A DNA stretch of 64,000 nt from Nitrosospira sp. Nsp11 (GTDB taxonomy: Bacteria; Pseudomonadota; Gammaproteobacteria; Burkholderiales; Nitrosomonadaceae), in assembly GCF_900142705.1 (NCBI RefSeq), contig NZ_FRBV01000003.1, forward strand, positions 208,064 to 272,063, in the 5' to 3' direction. The notes beneath the pieces are model-generated. The model had not been told where the DNA came from. It did not search any database and saw only the letters and a program-made list of their open reading frames with translations. Position 1 is the stretch's first letter, and each line of letters opens with the position of its first letter. Below are positions 50,244-60,022 of the stretch, piece after piece. Both the position numbers and the translations under genes were made by a program.

Positions 50244-50280
50244 CATACGGCCCAATGCGCTTCGCTTACTGGCGCTCTGC
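50244..50280 (-). repeat. REP element, copy 3
   Basis: It starts CATACGGCCC on the plus strand and ends near CTCTGC, matching copy 1 in orientation with several differences (including GCCC for GCGC and a changed GTAG head). It lies 16 bases after the RAYT stop and is followed, like copy 1, by a TTCTT-rich tail. Confidence 0.75.
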
Positions 50281-50290
50281 TTCTTTTTAT

Positions 50291-51766
50291 TTACTTCTTT
50301 TTATGTACCGCGGCCTCGTTAACGTGCAGGTCTCCCTCTGGCTCAAACCAGGCAAGTTTCTGGTGCAGTTTCACGACTTCACCCACGATGATGAGTGTCG
50401 GCGGGATGAGATTGGCGGAAGTGGCGAGATCGGGAAGTGTCTCAAGCGAGCCGGTCAGTACGCGCTGTTTGTGAGTGGTTCCCTGTTGCACGATTGCGGC
50501 TGGGGTTGTAGCAGGCAGGCCATGCGCGATCAGTTGGCGGCACAATACGGGCAATCCAAGCAACCCCATGTAGACCACAATAGTTTGATGTGGCCGAGCC
50601 AGCATTGGCCAATCCAGATCCACACTGCCGTCCTTGAGATGACCGGTCACAAAAACGCACGACTGAGCATAATCGCGATGCGTGAGCGGGATACCAGCAT
50701 AAGCTGCCGCCCCGGTTGCTGCCGTGATGCCCGGTACGACCTGAAAGGGAACGCCCTGGCTGGACAGGGTTTCGATTTCTTCCCCGCCACGGCCAAAGAT
50801 GAACGGATCGCCGCCTTTCAGCCGGAGCACGCGTTTGCCTTCTTTCGCCAGCCGTACCAGTAACTCATTAATGGATTCCTGCGGCATGACGTGCTTGCTG
50901 CGTTCCTTGCCCGCATAAATACGAAGCGCATCGCGGCGCACCATATCGAGTATTTCAGGCGAAACGAGACGGTCATACACCACCACGTCCGCTTGCTGCA
51001 TCAGGCGCATCGCGCGAAAAGTCAGCAATTCGGGATCTCCCGGCCCGGCGCCGACGAGATAGACTTCTCCCTGCATCTCTTCCCCGGCCTCTTCCTTTCC
51101 TGAGCTGTCAGCCTGGTTTTCCAGCAGACGCTCCAGATAAGCCTTGGCCGCCTGATCCCGCCCGGCAAAAATCATCTCGGCAAACGACCCCTGCAGCGCA
51201 TCTTCCCAGAATCTTCGCCTTTTCTCCGGGCGCGTGAAGCGTAGTTTCACTTGCTCCCGGAACTCCGCTGCGTAAGCCGCGAGGCGTCCATATGCCGCCG
51301 GTATCATGGTTTCCAGACGGGCTCGCAGCAATCGCGCCAGTACCGGGGATGCACCCCCGCTCGAAACCGCGACTATAATAGGCGCCCGGTCTATGATCGA
51401 AGGCATGATGAAAGAGCATAAAGCAGGAGAATCGACGACATTGACGGGAATATGCAATCGTTCGGCGGCCTCTGATACCTTCCTGTTGACCACGGGGTCG
51501 TCGGTAGCGGCAATGACCAGAGCGGCATCGCCGAGGTGGCCCGCATGGAAGGCTTCGGCGCGATAGGTGATCCTGCCCTGCTCAAGTTGCCCGCGCAATG
51601 CTCCATCCATTTGTATCTGCATCTCGGCGCCGAGCTGTGGAGAAACCAGCGTGATATGCGCACCGGCGCGCAACAGCAACGCGATCTTGCGGGCAGCCAC
51701 TTCCCCACCGCCGATTACCACGCAGTTACGGTTTCTGATGTTGAAAAAAATCGGTAGAAAATCCAT
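50291..51766 (-). CDS. cysG: siroheme synthase (CysG)
   Basis: A 491-residue three-function enzyme. The N-terminal half is the NAD-dependent precorrin-2 dehydrogenase/ferrochelatase ([18 protein letters not shown]), and the C-terminal half is uroporphyrinogen III methyltransferase ([50 protein letters not shown]). It makes sirohaem for sulfite and nitrite reductases. I chose the ATG at 51766 (MDFLPIFF) because it is the family's usual start; an ATG three codons earlier at 51775 is also possible. The stop is next to REP copy 3. Confidence 0.95.
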   Translation of the reverse strand: MDFLPIFFNIRNRNCVVIGGGEVAARKIALLLRAGAHITLVSPQLGAEMQIQMDGALRGQLEQGRITYRAEAFHAGHLGDAALVIAATDDPVVNRKVSEAAERLHIPVNVVDSPALCSFIMPSIIDRAPIIVAVSSGGASPVLARLLRARLETMIPAAYGRLAAYAAEFREQVKLRFTRPEKRRRFWEDALQGSFAEMIFAGRDQAAKAYLERLLENQADSSGKEEAGEEMQGEVYLVGAGPGDPELLTFRAMRLMQQADVVVYDRLVSPEILDMVRRDALRIYAGKERSKHVMPQESINELLVRLAKEGKRVLRLKGGDPFIFGRGGEEIETLSSQGVPFQVVPGITAATGAAAYAGIPLTHRDYAQSCVFVTGHLKDGSVDLDWPMLARPHQTIVVYMGLLGLPVLCRQLIAHGLPATTPAAIVQQGTTHKQRVLTGSLETLPDLATSANLIPPTLIIVGEVVKLHQKLAWFEPEGDLHVNEAAVHKKK

Positions 51767-51775
51767 TTGTTCCAT

Positions 51776-52143
51776 TCGAGTTCGACGACTGTATTCTCGT
51801 ACTTTACCTGAAAATGCGTATTAAAATGAGCTGGCCGATAAGTTTGAGCTATAACCTGCCGCTACGGGAACACCCCGAAGAAGCGCTTATAATTTTGGGC
51901 GTTTGGGCGATAGAACCGTTTTAGGTGTATGGAATCGGTACGCCAGTAGTTCTGGAAGATCTCCGCTTTCACAGGAGAGATGTTGCCTCTGCTTGATCGC
52001 TGGTTTTGCAGCTGTCAGTCTTGCGCGTACACCTCCGACTGGAATACAAGCGCCGCATTCTTTTTGATTCTTTTCTGCGGTTCATTTTTCATACCCCTTC
52101 TTATTTGCTATGATGCGTCTCTTGCTTCGCGCGAACCGGCTTC
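51776..52143. other. 368-base divergent space between cysG and the PHP gene
   Basis: It contains the likely promoter of the PHP gene (listed next). A short cysteine-rich frame begins at 51980 after CAGGAG and overlaps the PHP gene; I do not call it a gene. Nothing else is recognised. Confidence 0.45.
52106..52114 (+). promoter_or_regulatory. extended -10 promoter of the PHP gene
   Basis: TGCTATGAT (TG-n-TATGAT) lies 30 bases before the ATG, and the predicted start of transcription is near 52121. No strong -35 is visible, as is common for extended -10 promoters. Confidence 0.45.
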
Positions 52144-52986
52144 ATGCTTAACATCGATTTGCATTGTCATTCCACGGCTTCCGACGGCTTACTGTCGCCC
52201 ACGCAACTGGTGGAACACGCGGCCACGCAGGGGGTGGCGGTGCTGGCGTTGACCGATCACGACGATGTGGCTGGACTGGATGAAGCCCGTTGGGCCGCGG
52301 TCGAGAAAAACATCGTCTTTATCAATGGAGTGGAAATCTCCGTTAATTGGCGTGGCCAGACCTTGCATATTGTCGGGCTTGGAATAGATCCTGAACACCC
52401 GCAGCTCGCGCAGGGCCTGACCTCCATACGCGAGGGCCGGACGGTGCGAGCCGGCAAAATCGCAGCGCAACTCGACAAATTCGGCATTCACGGCAGTTTT
52501 GAAGGCGCTTGCAGAAATGCCGGCAATGGGCACCTGATAGGTCGGCTGCACTTCGCACGCTTTCTGGTCCAGCAGGGTTACGCCAAAGACGTCAGATCGG
52601 TGTTCAAAAAATATCTGGTCAAGGGCAAACCCGGGTATGCGCCGCACCAGTGGGCGCCCTTGAGCGACGCGATCGATTGGATACGCAACAGCGGTGGCAG
52701 AGCTGTGATTGCCCATCCGGGCCGCTACAAACTGGGCAAGGGTGCATTGGACGAACTACTGCTTGAATTTCGTACGCTTGGCGGAGAAGCTATCGAGGTT
52801 ATCACCGCCAGCCACACGCCGGAACAGTCCATGCTGTTTGCGCGCCATAGCCAGCGGCTGGGTTTATTGGCTTCGCGCGGCTCGGATTTTCACGGACCGG
52901 GCGAGAGCTATTTCGATCTGGGCCGGATGCCGCCATTGCCTGATTACTGTAAGCCGGTATGGCACGACTGGAAAGGAGCGGCGTAA
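52144..52986 (+). CDS. PHP-domain phosphoesterase (RNase AM / YciV type)
   Basis: A 280-residue protein with the PHP metal-binding motifs: DLHCHSTASDG near the N-terminus, LTDHDD, the later IAHPGRY and the C-terminal GSDFHGP. E. coli YciV (RNase AM) trims 5' ends of ribosomal RNA and hydrolyses 3',5'-nucleoside bisphosphates. The neighbouring YciO-type gene repeats the E. coli yciV-yciO order, which supports the assignment. Confidence 0.88.
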   Translation: MLNIDLHCHSTASDGLLSPTQLVEHAATQGVAVLALTDHDDVAGLDEARWAAVEKNIVFINGVEISVNWRGQTLHIVGLGIDPEHPQLAQGLTSIREGRTVRAGKIAAQLDKFGIHGSFEGACRNAGNGHLIGRLHFARFLVQQGYAKDVRSVFKKYLVKGKPGYAPHQWAPLSDAIDWIRNSGGRAVIAHPGRYKLGKGALDELLLEFRTLGGEAIEVITASHTPEQSMLFARHSQRLGLLASRGSDFHGPGESYFDLGRMPPLPDYCKPVWHDWKGAA

Positions 52987-53147
52987 TGGGAAGCTATGTG
53001 ACCTAATCAAACATCTCCAGAATCGCTGCTGCATCTCAGCGACTTCTGTTTGCGCCTTAGCGGTCGTACCAGTTGGCAAATGAACCTGCCTGAAGCATTC
53101 GATTTTTTGCAGGTCCCCTAAAATTATAATTAAAAACTGTTTCTCAC

Positions 53148-53780
53148 GTGGCTCAATTCTTTTCCATTCACCCGGATAATCCGCAACTGCGCCTGATACG
53201 ACAGGCGGCAGCTATCATACGCGCCGGGGGTGTCATCGCTTACCCTACCGATTCGTGTTATGCACTGGGGGGCCAACTAGGCGACAAGAACGTCATGACC
53301 CGCATCCGCGCCATTCGTCAGGTGGGTGAAAACCATCACTTTACCCTGATGTGCCGGGATCTGGCTGAAATTTCCCGTTATGCGAAATTCGATAACCGCG
53401 AACACAGGCTACTCAAGGCGAGCACACCCGGCAGTTATACTTTTATCTTCCAGGCGACCCGCGAGGTGCCGCGCCGCTTGCTGCATGCGAAACGCAACAC
53501 CATCGGCGTGCGGATTCCCGATCATCCTGTGGTTCAGGCATTGCTGGCAGAGTTGAATGAGCCCCTGTTGAGTTCGACCTTGATATTGCCGGGGGATGAG
53601 CTTCCCCTGAATGATGCGGAGGAAATCCGCGCGCGCCTGCAGCATCATGTCGAACTGGTGCTGGACGGCGGCGCTTGCGGCCTGGAGATGAGTACCGTGG
53701 TGGACTTGACTGGGGACACGCCGGAAGTCATCCGGCAAGGCAAGGGCAGCCTTGAACCCTTCGGAAAGATGCATGGATAG
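53148..53780 (+). CDS. YciO/Sua5/YrdC-family protein
   Basis: A 210-residue protein with the Sua5-YrdC nucleotide/RNA-binding fold: GGVIAYPTDSCYALGG (about 27-43), a KxR-type site in IRAIRQVGENHHFTLMCR, and the late SSTLILPGDELPL. Sua5 and TsaC make threonylcarbamoyl-AMP for the t6A tRNA modification; the YciO branch is close but its activity is less certain. Its last codons overlap the start of the M50 protease gene by eight bases. Confidence 0.88.
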   Translation: MAQFFSIHPDNPQLRLIRQAAAIIRAGGVIAYPTDSCYALGGQLGDKNVMTRIRAIRQVGENHHFTLMCRDLAEISRYAKFDNREHRLLKASTPGSYTFIFQATREVPRRLLHAKRNTIGVRIPDHPVVQALLAELNEPLLSSTLILPGDELPLNDAEEIRARLQHHVELVLDGGACGLEMSTVVDLTGDTPEVIRQGKGSLEPFGKMHG

Positions 53781-54420
53781 CATCATCCAGAGTATTGCCA
53801 TTTATGCGCTGCCGGTAATTTTTGCCATTACGCTGCATGAAGCCGCGCATGGGTATGTGGCCAAGCACTTTGGCGATCTCACCGCCTATTCACAGGGACG
53901 CGTCAGTCTTAATCCGCTTCGGCATATCGATCCTATCGGTACGATTCTGCTTCCCTTGGTAACGCTGTGGCTGGGCGGAATCCTGTTCGGCTGGGCCAAG
54001 CCGGTACCGGTCAACTTCGCGGCATTGCGCCGCCCCAAGCAGGACATGCTCTGGGTGGCGCTGGCTGGGCCGGGTGCAAATCTTTTCATGGCATTGCTAT
54101 GGGGGTTCATGATCAAGATTGGCCTCGACCTGCCTGAGAGTGAGCTCTCGACGCCCTTGATTTTGATGGGCGAAGCAGGTATCAAGATCAATGTAGTATT
54201 AATGGTGCTGAATTTGCTGCCTCTACCTCCACTGGATGGAGGCCGCGTTGCGGTAAGCCTGCTACCGCCCCATTTGGCGCAGCATTTTGCAAAGATTGAG
54301 CCTTACGGTTTTATGATTCTCGTACTACTTTTGATGACGGGAATACTAGGTGCGGTGATCGGACCTTTTATCGCTATTACAATACAGTTGGTGGCTTGGG
54401 TATTTGGATTCGAAGTGTAG
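53773..54420 (+). CDS. site-2 protease family (M50) membrane metalloprotease
   Basis: A 215-residue polytopic protein with zinc-binding HEAAH in ITLHEAAHGYVA and the distal LDGGR in PLPPLDGGRVAV, which supplies the third ligand. It belongs to the short, PDZ-less site-2 protease group that cleaves within membranes; its substrate is unknown. I chose the ATG at 53773 (MDSIIQSI), which overlaps the upstream gene by eight bases; a start at 53752 would add seven residues. Confidence 0.9.
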   Translation: MDSIIQSIAIYALPVIFAITLHEAAHGYVAKHFGDLTAYSQGRVSLNPLRHIDPIGTILLPLVTLWLGGILFGWAKPVPVNFAALRRPKQDMLWVALAGPGANLFMALLWGFMIKIGLDLPESELSTPLILMGEAGIKINVVLMVLNLLPLPPLDGGRVAVSLLPPHLAQHFAKIEPYGFMILVLLLMTGILGAVIGPFIAITIQLVAWVFGFEV

Positions 54421-54473
54421 TAAACGGTTGGCCAGGAATTCTGGTCAAGGATAATTAAGGACAAGTAAAGTAT

Positions 54474-55676
54474 ATGTTCGCTGATCGGGTTTTATCGGGG
54501 ATGCGCCCCACCGGTGCCCTGCATTTGGGGCATTACCATGGCGTGCTGAAGAATTGGATAGAGCTGCAGCACCAGTTTGAATGTCTTTTCTTCGTTGCCG
54601 ACTGGCATGCTCTGACGACTCACTACGATACACCGGAAGTCATCGAGCAACATGTCTGGGATATGGTGATAGATTGGCTTGCCGCGGGCGTGGACCCGGC
54701 ACAGGCAACCTTGTTCATCCAGTCGCGAGTACCGGCGCACGCCGAACTGCATTTACTGCTCTCGATGATCACCCCGCTAGGTTGGCTGGAACGCGTGCCC
54801 TCTTATAAGGATCAGCAGGAAAAATTGTCCGAGAAGGAGTTGAGCACTTACGGCTTCCTGGGTTATCCCCTGCTGCAAAGCGCGGATATTCTCATTTATC
54901 GCGCCACGCGCGTGCCGGTGGGCGAGGATCAGGCGCCGCATATTGAGTTTACCCGTGAAATTGCCCGCCGGTTTAACCACATATATGGCAAGGAAGCCGG
55001 CTTCCGCGAAAAAGCGGAGGCGGCAATAAAAAAGCTGGGTTCAAAAAAATCCAGGGTCTATCGCGAGCTACGGAATCGCTACCAGGAGCACGGCGATCAA
55101 CAGGCGCTGGCTGCAGCGAAGTCATTGCTGGACGAGCAGCAGAACGTTAGCCTGGGTGACCAGGAGCGATTATTCGGGTATCTCGAAGGCGGCGGCAAGA
55201 TGATTCTTTCCGAGCCGGAAGTGATGCTCACTCTCGCTTCAAAAATGCCGGGGCTGGATGGACAAAAAATGTCCAAATCGTACAATAACACCATCAGCTT
55301 GCGGGAGGATCCCGCCAGTGTGATAAAGAAAATTCGTACCATGCCGACGGACCCGGCGCGTGTCCGCCGCAGTGATCCTGGCGACCCTGCCAAATGTCCG
55401 CTTTGGCAATTCCACCTGGTCTATTCGAGCGAGGAAACAAAAAAGTGGGCGCAGGAGGGTTGCGTGAGCGCCGGTATCGGTTGCCTGGACTGCAAGCAGC
55501 CTGTCATCGACGCGATATTGGCCGAACAGCAGCCCATGCATGAGCGCGCCCGGATGTATGAGGAAGATCCCAGCCTTGTGCGGAACATCATCGCCGATGG
55601 ATGTGAGAAAGCCGATAGACTGGCTCAGGAAACCATGCGGGACGTCAGGGAGGCAATGGGGCTGGATTACGCTTGA
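54474..55676 (+). CDS. trpS: tryptophanyl-tRNA synthetase
   Basis: A 400-residue class I aminoacyl-tRNA synthetase. The HIGH-type motif is in ALHLGHYHG, and KMSKS is intact at GLDGQKMSKSYNN. There is an insertion of about 60 residues (KEAGFREKAEAAIKKLGSKK and following) before the KMSKS region that makes it longer than the E. coli enzyme (334) and is seen in related betaproteobacteria. It is placed between the M50 protease and scpA. Confidence 0.96.
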   Translation: MFADRVLSGMRPTGALHLGHYHGVLKNWIELQHQFECLFFVADWHALTTHYDTPEVIEQHVWDMVIDWLAAGVDPAQATLFIQSRVPAHAELHLLLSMITPLGWLERVPSYKDQQEKLSEKELSTYGFLGYPLLQSADILIYRATRVPVGEDQAPHIEFTREIARRFNHIYGKEAGFREKAEAAIKKLGSKKSRVYRELRNRYQEHGDQQALAAAKSLLDEQQNVSLGDQERLFGYLEGGGKMILSEPEVMLTLASKMPGLDGQKMSKSYNNTISLREDPASVIKKIRTMPTDPARVRRSDPGDPAKCPLWQFHLVYSSEETKKWAQEGCVSAGIGCLDCKQPVIDAILAEQQPMHERARMYEEDPSLVRNIIADGCEKADRLAQETMRDVREAMGLDYA

Positions 55677-55761
55677 GCGCTTCCCTGCGACTTTTCATCG
55701 GCTGTATAGTCTGTAGCGAGATGGGATAGCAAGCACATGCCGGGCGCGTACGGATATCAAA

Positions 55762-56568
55762 GTGAACGATTCTTCTCCCCCAGTCGCTAATTCAGTGGCG
55801 AAAATCCGTGGTGAACCGCTGGCCGAGCTGCCTGCGGATTTGTATATCCCGCCAGATGCGCTGGAAGTATTTCTCGACGCATTTCAGGGACCGCTCGATC
55901 TGCTGCTTTATCTTATCCGCAAACATAACCTGGATGTGCTGGATATTCCAATGGCGGAACTTACGCGGCAATATATGGGCTATATCGAGATGATGCGGGC
56001 TAACAAGCTGGAGCTGGCGGCGGAATATCTCCTGATGGCCGCGGTTCTGATTGAAATCAAATCCCGTATGCTGCTGCCGCTGCCTGTTTTGCTGGCTGAG
56101 GAGGAAAGTGACCCGCGCGCCGAGCTGGTGCGGCGTCTTCTGGAATACGAGCAGATGAAGGTCGCAGCGCAGAGGCTCAATGAGTTGCCCCATGCCGGAC
56201 GTGATTTTACGGTAGTTGGAGTCCAAATTGATCAAGCGATGATCGAGTACTTGCCGGAAGTCAGCGTGGATAATCTCCGCGACGCTTGGCTTATGCTGAT
56301 GGCGCGTTCCAATGTAAATCGGCGGCACCATGTCACTCGGGAAGAGCTTTCGGTTCGGGCCCATATGAGCCGGATCCTTCATCAATTACAGGGGCAAAAC
56401 TTTGTCGAGTTCAATGAGTTGTTCAACCCTGCTGCCGGGGTGCCGGAACTGGTGGTAACTTTTCTAGCGTTGCTGGAGCTCGTAAGGGAAAACCAGGTGG
56501 AGGTAAGTCAACCTCGCGTGTTCGGGATTATTTATGTCAGGCCAATTAGTGCCCTCATCGCCAATTAG
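55762..56568 (+). CDS. scpA: segregation and condensation protein A
   Basis: A 268-residue kleisin subunit of the SMC-ScpAB condensin complex. The family start [23 protein letters not shown], here [13 protein letters not shown] and [11 protein letters not shown], is clear, as is the C-terminal winged-helix region. The probable start is GTG at 55762. The gene overlaps scpB by 35 bases. Confidence 0.95.
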   Translation: MNDSSPPVANSVAKIRGEPLAELPADLYIPPDALEVFLDAFQGPLDLLLYLIRKHNLDVLDIPMAELTRQYMGYIEMMRANKLELAAEYLLMAAVLIEIKSRMLLPLPVLLAEEESDPRAELVRRLLEYEQMKVAAQRLNELPHAGRDFTVVGVQIDQAMIEYLPEVSVDNLRDAWLMLMARSNVNRRHHVTREELSVRAHMSRILHQLQGQNFVEFNELFNPAAGVPELVVTFLALLELVRENQVEVSQPRVFGIIYVRPISALIAN

Positions 56569-57250
56569 TCTCACGGGGGCGTCCAATCCCTGGGAAATTA
56601 AACGTATTCTGGAGGCGGCGTTGCTTACCAGCCAGGAACCGTTGCCGTTATCGGAACTGAAGAAACTATTCAATGGGGAACTGAGTGCGGAGGTTTTGCG
56701 CCGGCTGCTCGAAGAGTTGCGCCAGGACTGGGATGGGAAGGGCATAGAACTGGTGAGTATTGCCGGTGGCTGGCGCTTCCATGCCCGGCCAGAGATGCAG
56801 GAATTTCTTGATCGGCTTAATCCCCAGAAACCGCCGCGATACTCTCGCGCTGTATTGGAAACGCTTTCAATTATTGCATATCGCCAGCCGGTAACACGCG
56901 GTGACATTGAAGAAATACGAGGCGTTGCTGTCTCGGGGTCTGTGCTTAAAGCGTTGGAGTCGCGCGGCTGGATTACAACTGTTGGACATCGCGATGTTCC
57001 CGGTCGGCCGGCCTTGTACGCAACAACCTTGAATTTTCTCAACGATTTGAACCTTCGCTCCATTGAGGAGTTGCCCTCGCTGGAAGAATTGGGATCGTTG
57101 ATCGAACCGGAAGGTGCCATGGAAGTGACATCGGGTCAAGCACCGGCTGCGCCTGCGAACTCGACCGGGTCAGGGCCACCCCTTTTGCAAGCTTCGCAGG
57201 TATCAGAAGTTCCACAAGTCTCTGAGCAGCCCGACGCCCAAAGTAGTTGA
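56534..57250 (+). CDS. scpB: segregation and condensation protein B
   Basis: A 238-residue protein with two winged-helix domains ([20 protein letters not shown] and [20 protein letters not shown]). It pairs with ScpA and SMC in chromosome condensation. The last 45 residues form a low-complexity Pro/Ser/Gln tail. It starts inside scpA, a sign of translational coupling, and converges with copD. Confidence 0.95.
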   Translation: MSGQLVPSSPISLTGASNPWEIKRILEAALLTSQEPLPLSELKKLFNGELSAEVLRRLLEELRQDWDGKGIELVSIAGGWRFHARPEMQEFLDRLNPQKPPRYSRAVLETLSIIAYRQPVTRGDIEEIRGVAVSGSVLKALESRGWITTVGHRDVPGRPALYATTLNFLNDLNLRSIEELPSLEELGSLIEPEGAMEVTSGQAPAAPANSTGSGPPLLQASQVSEVPQVSEQPDAQSS

Positions 57251-57322
57251 GCGGAAATAACTTTTACAACCGGCACTCTTGGTGCGCCAAGCCGCCGAGA
57301 GGTAGTAATCAGCGAGTGCTGA

Positions 57323-59416
57323 TCAATGCACATGATCCCCCGGCGGGGGCAATATCTCCTTTTCCCGATTAAGCTGCGCGACCTGCTGCATCAGCATCTC
57401 GGTGTTTGACCAGCCCGGGCCATCCGCATCCGGAATCCAGCGCGCGCGCAGATAGCCGTAGCGGTCCACCAGGAACTCCATGTGCGGGGGCAAGGTGCCC
57501 TCCCCCAGCAGATCGGCCTTGTTCAACGTGCGGCGAAACAGCTTATAGCTCTGCACGATCTCGTGCGCCCCTTCGATCACCACCGGGAAAGGCACGTTGC
57601 CCTTGATCTGCTCCAGCTCGCGCGAGTCCCGATCATCCTCCGGCACCGCCAGCAGCACCGTATTGGCTTGAGCCAGCCGGGCGTTGAGATCGCGCAACTG
57701 CGCCAGGCGCTCCCGCGACTCCGGCCACGAGAACAGCACCAGCAGCACATTCTTCTGGCCGCGGAAGTCCTTCAGCGTTCCGCTGGAGCCGTCCTGCGCG
57801 GTATAGGAGAAATTGGGCGGGCCCATGGCAGGCTGCGGCTGTTCCGGCTTGACTTGCGGGCTCATCAAACGCGCCTGGTAGCCGCGCGACATGGCGTGCA
57901 GGAAATTGACCACGTCCCAGCGGTCCTCTTCCGAGAGTTTGTCGGCAAACTCGGGCATGCCGGTACCGGGAATGCCGAAGGAGAGCCAGTGGAAGAAATC
58001 GCCGGCGGTATGCTTGGCGGTATGCGGCTCGGTGAGCATGTCCACCGGCGGCTTGGCGAAGCTCTTGGCCATCACGCCGTTGCCCTTGCCCTGGGCGCCG
58101 TGGCAGGGCACGCAGTTCTCGGCAAAGTGGGCCGAGCCGTTGGCGATGGAAATGGTATCGAACGGTACCGGGGTCTTGCGGTAGGTCTCGGGGTAGGCGT
58201 CAACCGCCAAGGGCGGCAGGCCCACGCCCATGGCCAGGACGGCCAGCGCGAGCGGGATGCCCAGGCGGCGCTTCCTGTCCCACTTTCTGGTGCGCGCGAG
58301 CGCTACCGCCGCGCCGGCGGCGGCCAGGAGCGCCAGGCCGATCCAGGCGCGCAACATCACGCTGGGGTCGCCCCAGGTGGCGGCCAGGGAGAAGCGGAAG
58401 GAGTAGGGCCAGTTCTGGATGATGGCGTGCTTGGCCGGGACGGTGTTGGCAACGATAGTGGCCAGCAGCACGATGCCCAGCGCGAGGAGGAATTCGAAGC
58501 TGACCCACTTGCGCAGCCGGTGCCCGCCGGCCGCGGCCAGGCCATCGGCGTGCTGGGCCAGCAGCGGCAGCCAGCTGCGCGCGCGCGCGGCAATGACGAG
58601 CACCACCAGGAGCAGGGCGATCTTGCCGTTGAGCAGCCAGCCGTATTCGGTGGCGACCAGGGCGCCGTAGCTGTTGTCGACCATGCGGTAGGTAATGAAG
58701 ATGCCGGTGGCGATCACCGTCAGCATGACCGGCAGGGCCATGGTGGAGAAGCGCTTCAAGGCGAGCGCGTCGGCCTTGACCGTTTCTTCGCGCGCGTGGA
58801 ACAGGGCGTGGATGCGCTGGATGGCGGGCGTCTGGATGCCGGAGCGCGCGTCGCCGGGACGCGCGTCGTTCGCCTGCGGCACTTCACAGCTGAAACACAC
58901 CACCAGGAAGGCGGGCAAGGCGCCGAACCAGATGCTGGCCATGATGATGTGCAAGGCGTAGGGCAATACGGACAGGAGGGACAGGTCTTCGGCGGCGGCG
59001 TGGCTGGCCAGGGCGCCCACGGCGAGGGTGGCGGAAGCGACGGTGGCGCACAGGATGTATTGCCATCTTGCCGGAGGGGCTGCGCGGATATAGAGGGCGA
59101 TGGCGCAGACGAGGGCGGCGCAGGCGGCGCGCCCGGCCCAGACGTGCCCCATGTGGGTGTTCTGCACGAGCGCGAGCCAAGCCTGCGGATGCCAGGCGTT
59201 GGCGTCAATGCCGGTGGCCTGGGCCGTGGTGGTGGCGAGGATGCCCAGCAATCCGGCCAGGAGGATGAGCGCGAGCCAGGGCAGCGCCCGCTCCAGGCGG
59301 CCCACCCAGGGGGAGTGGATGGAGCCGGCAATGGCCAGGAAGACGCAGCTTCCGACCAGGATCATGTTGGACGCAAGCTGTAACCAGCGCAGCAGCGTCG
59401 CGATGACCTCGATCAT
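57323..59416 (-). CDS. copD: CopD-type copper protein fused to cytochrome c and a thioredoxin-like domain
   Basis: A 697-residue membrane protein. Residues 1-400 hold about nine transmembrane helices of the CopD/YcnJ copper-import family. A periplasmic mono-haem cytochrome c domain follows, with CVPCHG at 435-440 and a likely methionine ligand in GTGMPEF. The C-terminal region (about 545-690) has a TlpA/SCO-like fold (LLVLFSWPESRERLAQL), but the redox CxxC is absent, reading SWPESRE where cysteines would be. The start overlaps the copC stop (ATGA at 59413-59416). Copper delivery to AMO together with electron transfer is a reasonable inference. The GC-rich coding creates long antisense frames, which are not genes. 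Confidence 0.88.
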   Translation of the reverse strand: MIEVIATLLRWLQLASNMILVGSCVFLAIAGSIHSPWVGRLERALPWLALILLAGLLGILATTTAQATGIDANAWHPQAWLALVQNTHMGHVWAGRAACAALVCAIALYIRAAPPARWQYILCATVASATLAVGALASHAAAEDLSLLSVLPYALHIIMASIWFGALPAFLVVCFSCEVPQANDARPGDARSGIQTPAIQRIHALFHAREETVKADALALKRFSTMALPVMLTVIATGIFITYRMVDNSYGALVATEYGWLLNGKIALLLVVLVIAARARSWLPLLAQHADGLAAAGGHRLRKWVSFEFLLALGIVLLATIVANTVPAKHAIIQNWPYSFRFSLAATWGDPSVMLRAWIGLALLAAAGAAVALARTRKWDRKRRLGIPLALAVLAMGVGLPPLAVDAYPETYRKTPVPFDTISIANGSAHFAENCVPCHGAQGKGNGVMAKSFAKPPVDMLTEPHTAKHTAGDFFHWLSFGIPGTGMPEFADKLSEEDRWDVVNFLHAMSRGYQARLMSPQVKPEQPQPAMGPPNFSYTAQDGSSGTLKDFRGQKNVLLVLFSWPESRERLAQLRDLNARLAQANTVLLAVPEDDRDSRELEQIKGNVPFPVVIEGAHEIVQSYKLFRRTLNKADLLGEGTLPPHMEFLVDRYGYLRARWIPDADGPGWSNTEMLMQQVAQLNREKEILPPPGDHVH

Positions 59417-59823
59417 TTGGCGGGTGTTTTGCTCTTTACGGTGAAGTCGTAGGACGAGTCAACCACGTGGCCGTCCACCGACAGCACCCGGAACTTTACC
59501 GTGTATTTGCCGGGCGCCAGTTGCGACAGGGGCAATACGATGGCCTTGCGGTCGTCCGCGGCGATGTGCGGCTGGATGTCGGTGACCGGTGACTTGGCGG
59601 CGTCCAGCACGGTAAGCGAGGCATAGTCCTTTTCGATTTCTTCGTTGAACCAGAGCCGCACTTGCGTGGGGGTCTGGGTAAGCTGCGCCCGGCGCGGCGG
59701 TTCGGCCTTGACCAGCATGGCGTGCGCCAGGACGGGGGTGCTGTGCAGCCCTGCCCCCAGCGCCATGAGCAGGATACTGCCCATCATGACCTGTTTGAGG
59801 GAGGGAATCAGGATCGATTGCAT
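59413..59823 (-). CDS. copC: CopC-family periplasmic copper-binding protein
   Basis: A 136-residue periplasmic protein with a signal peptide ending ...VLA. The mature N-terminus starts with the copper-binding histidine HAMLVKAEPP (His34), and the C-terminal DGHVVDSSYDF carries the second Asp/His pair, as in CopC/YobA. It binds Cu(II) and hands copper to CopD. I chose the ATG at 59823 because GAGGAGCC stands just upstream. The 199-base space before it contains a short direct repeat (GCCTGAGCAGC) but no clear promoter. Confidence 0.93.
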   Translation of the reverse strand: MQSILIPSLKQVMMGSILLMALGAGLHSTPVLAHAMLVKAEPPRRAQLTQTPTQVRLWFNEEIEKDYASLTVLDAAKSPVTDIQPHIAADDRKAIVLPLSQLAPGKYTVKFRVLSVDGHVVDSSYDFTVKSKTPAK

Positions 59824-60022
59824 TCTTGGCTCCTCTTCGTGAAGCTGCCCCGCCACGGCAGTGGATGGGCAGGTTGATCTTTTAATCTTTTTTGGCTTTT
59901 TATTCGGACCGTATTGTTTGGACTGTATGGCTTCAGTTTGGTTCGGGCGCTGCTCAGGCGAAAGGCCGCCGCCGGTTATTCTATTATTCAGGTGGGGCTT
60001 GCCGCTCGCGCTGTGCTGCTGC

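Noticed and set aside
51980..52252. Cysteine-rich short frame before the PHP gene, possibly a leader peptide
   Set aside because: It has a fair ribosome binding site but overlaps the PHP start, has no attenuator hairpin, and no link to cysteine control is visible.
57482..59383. 633-codon plus-strand frame opposite copD
   Set aside because: It mirrors copD, has the Arg/Gly/Gln-rich composition of an antisense shadow in GC-rich sequence, and shows no domain.
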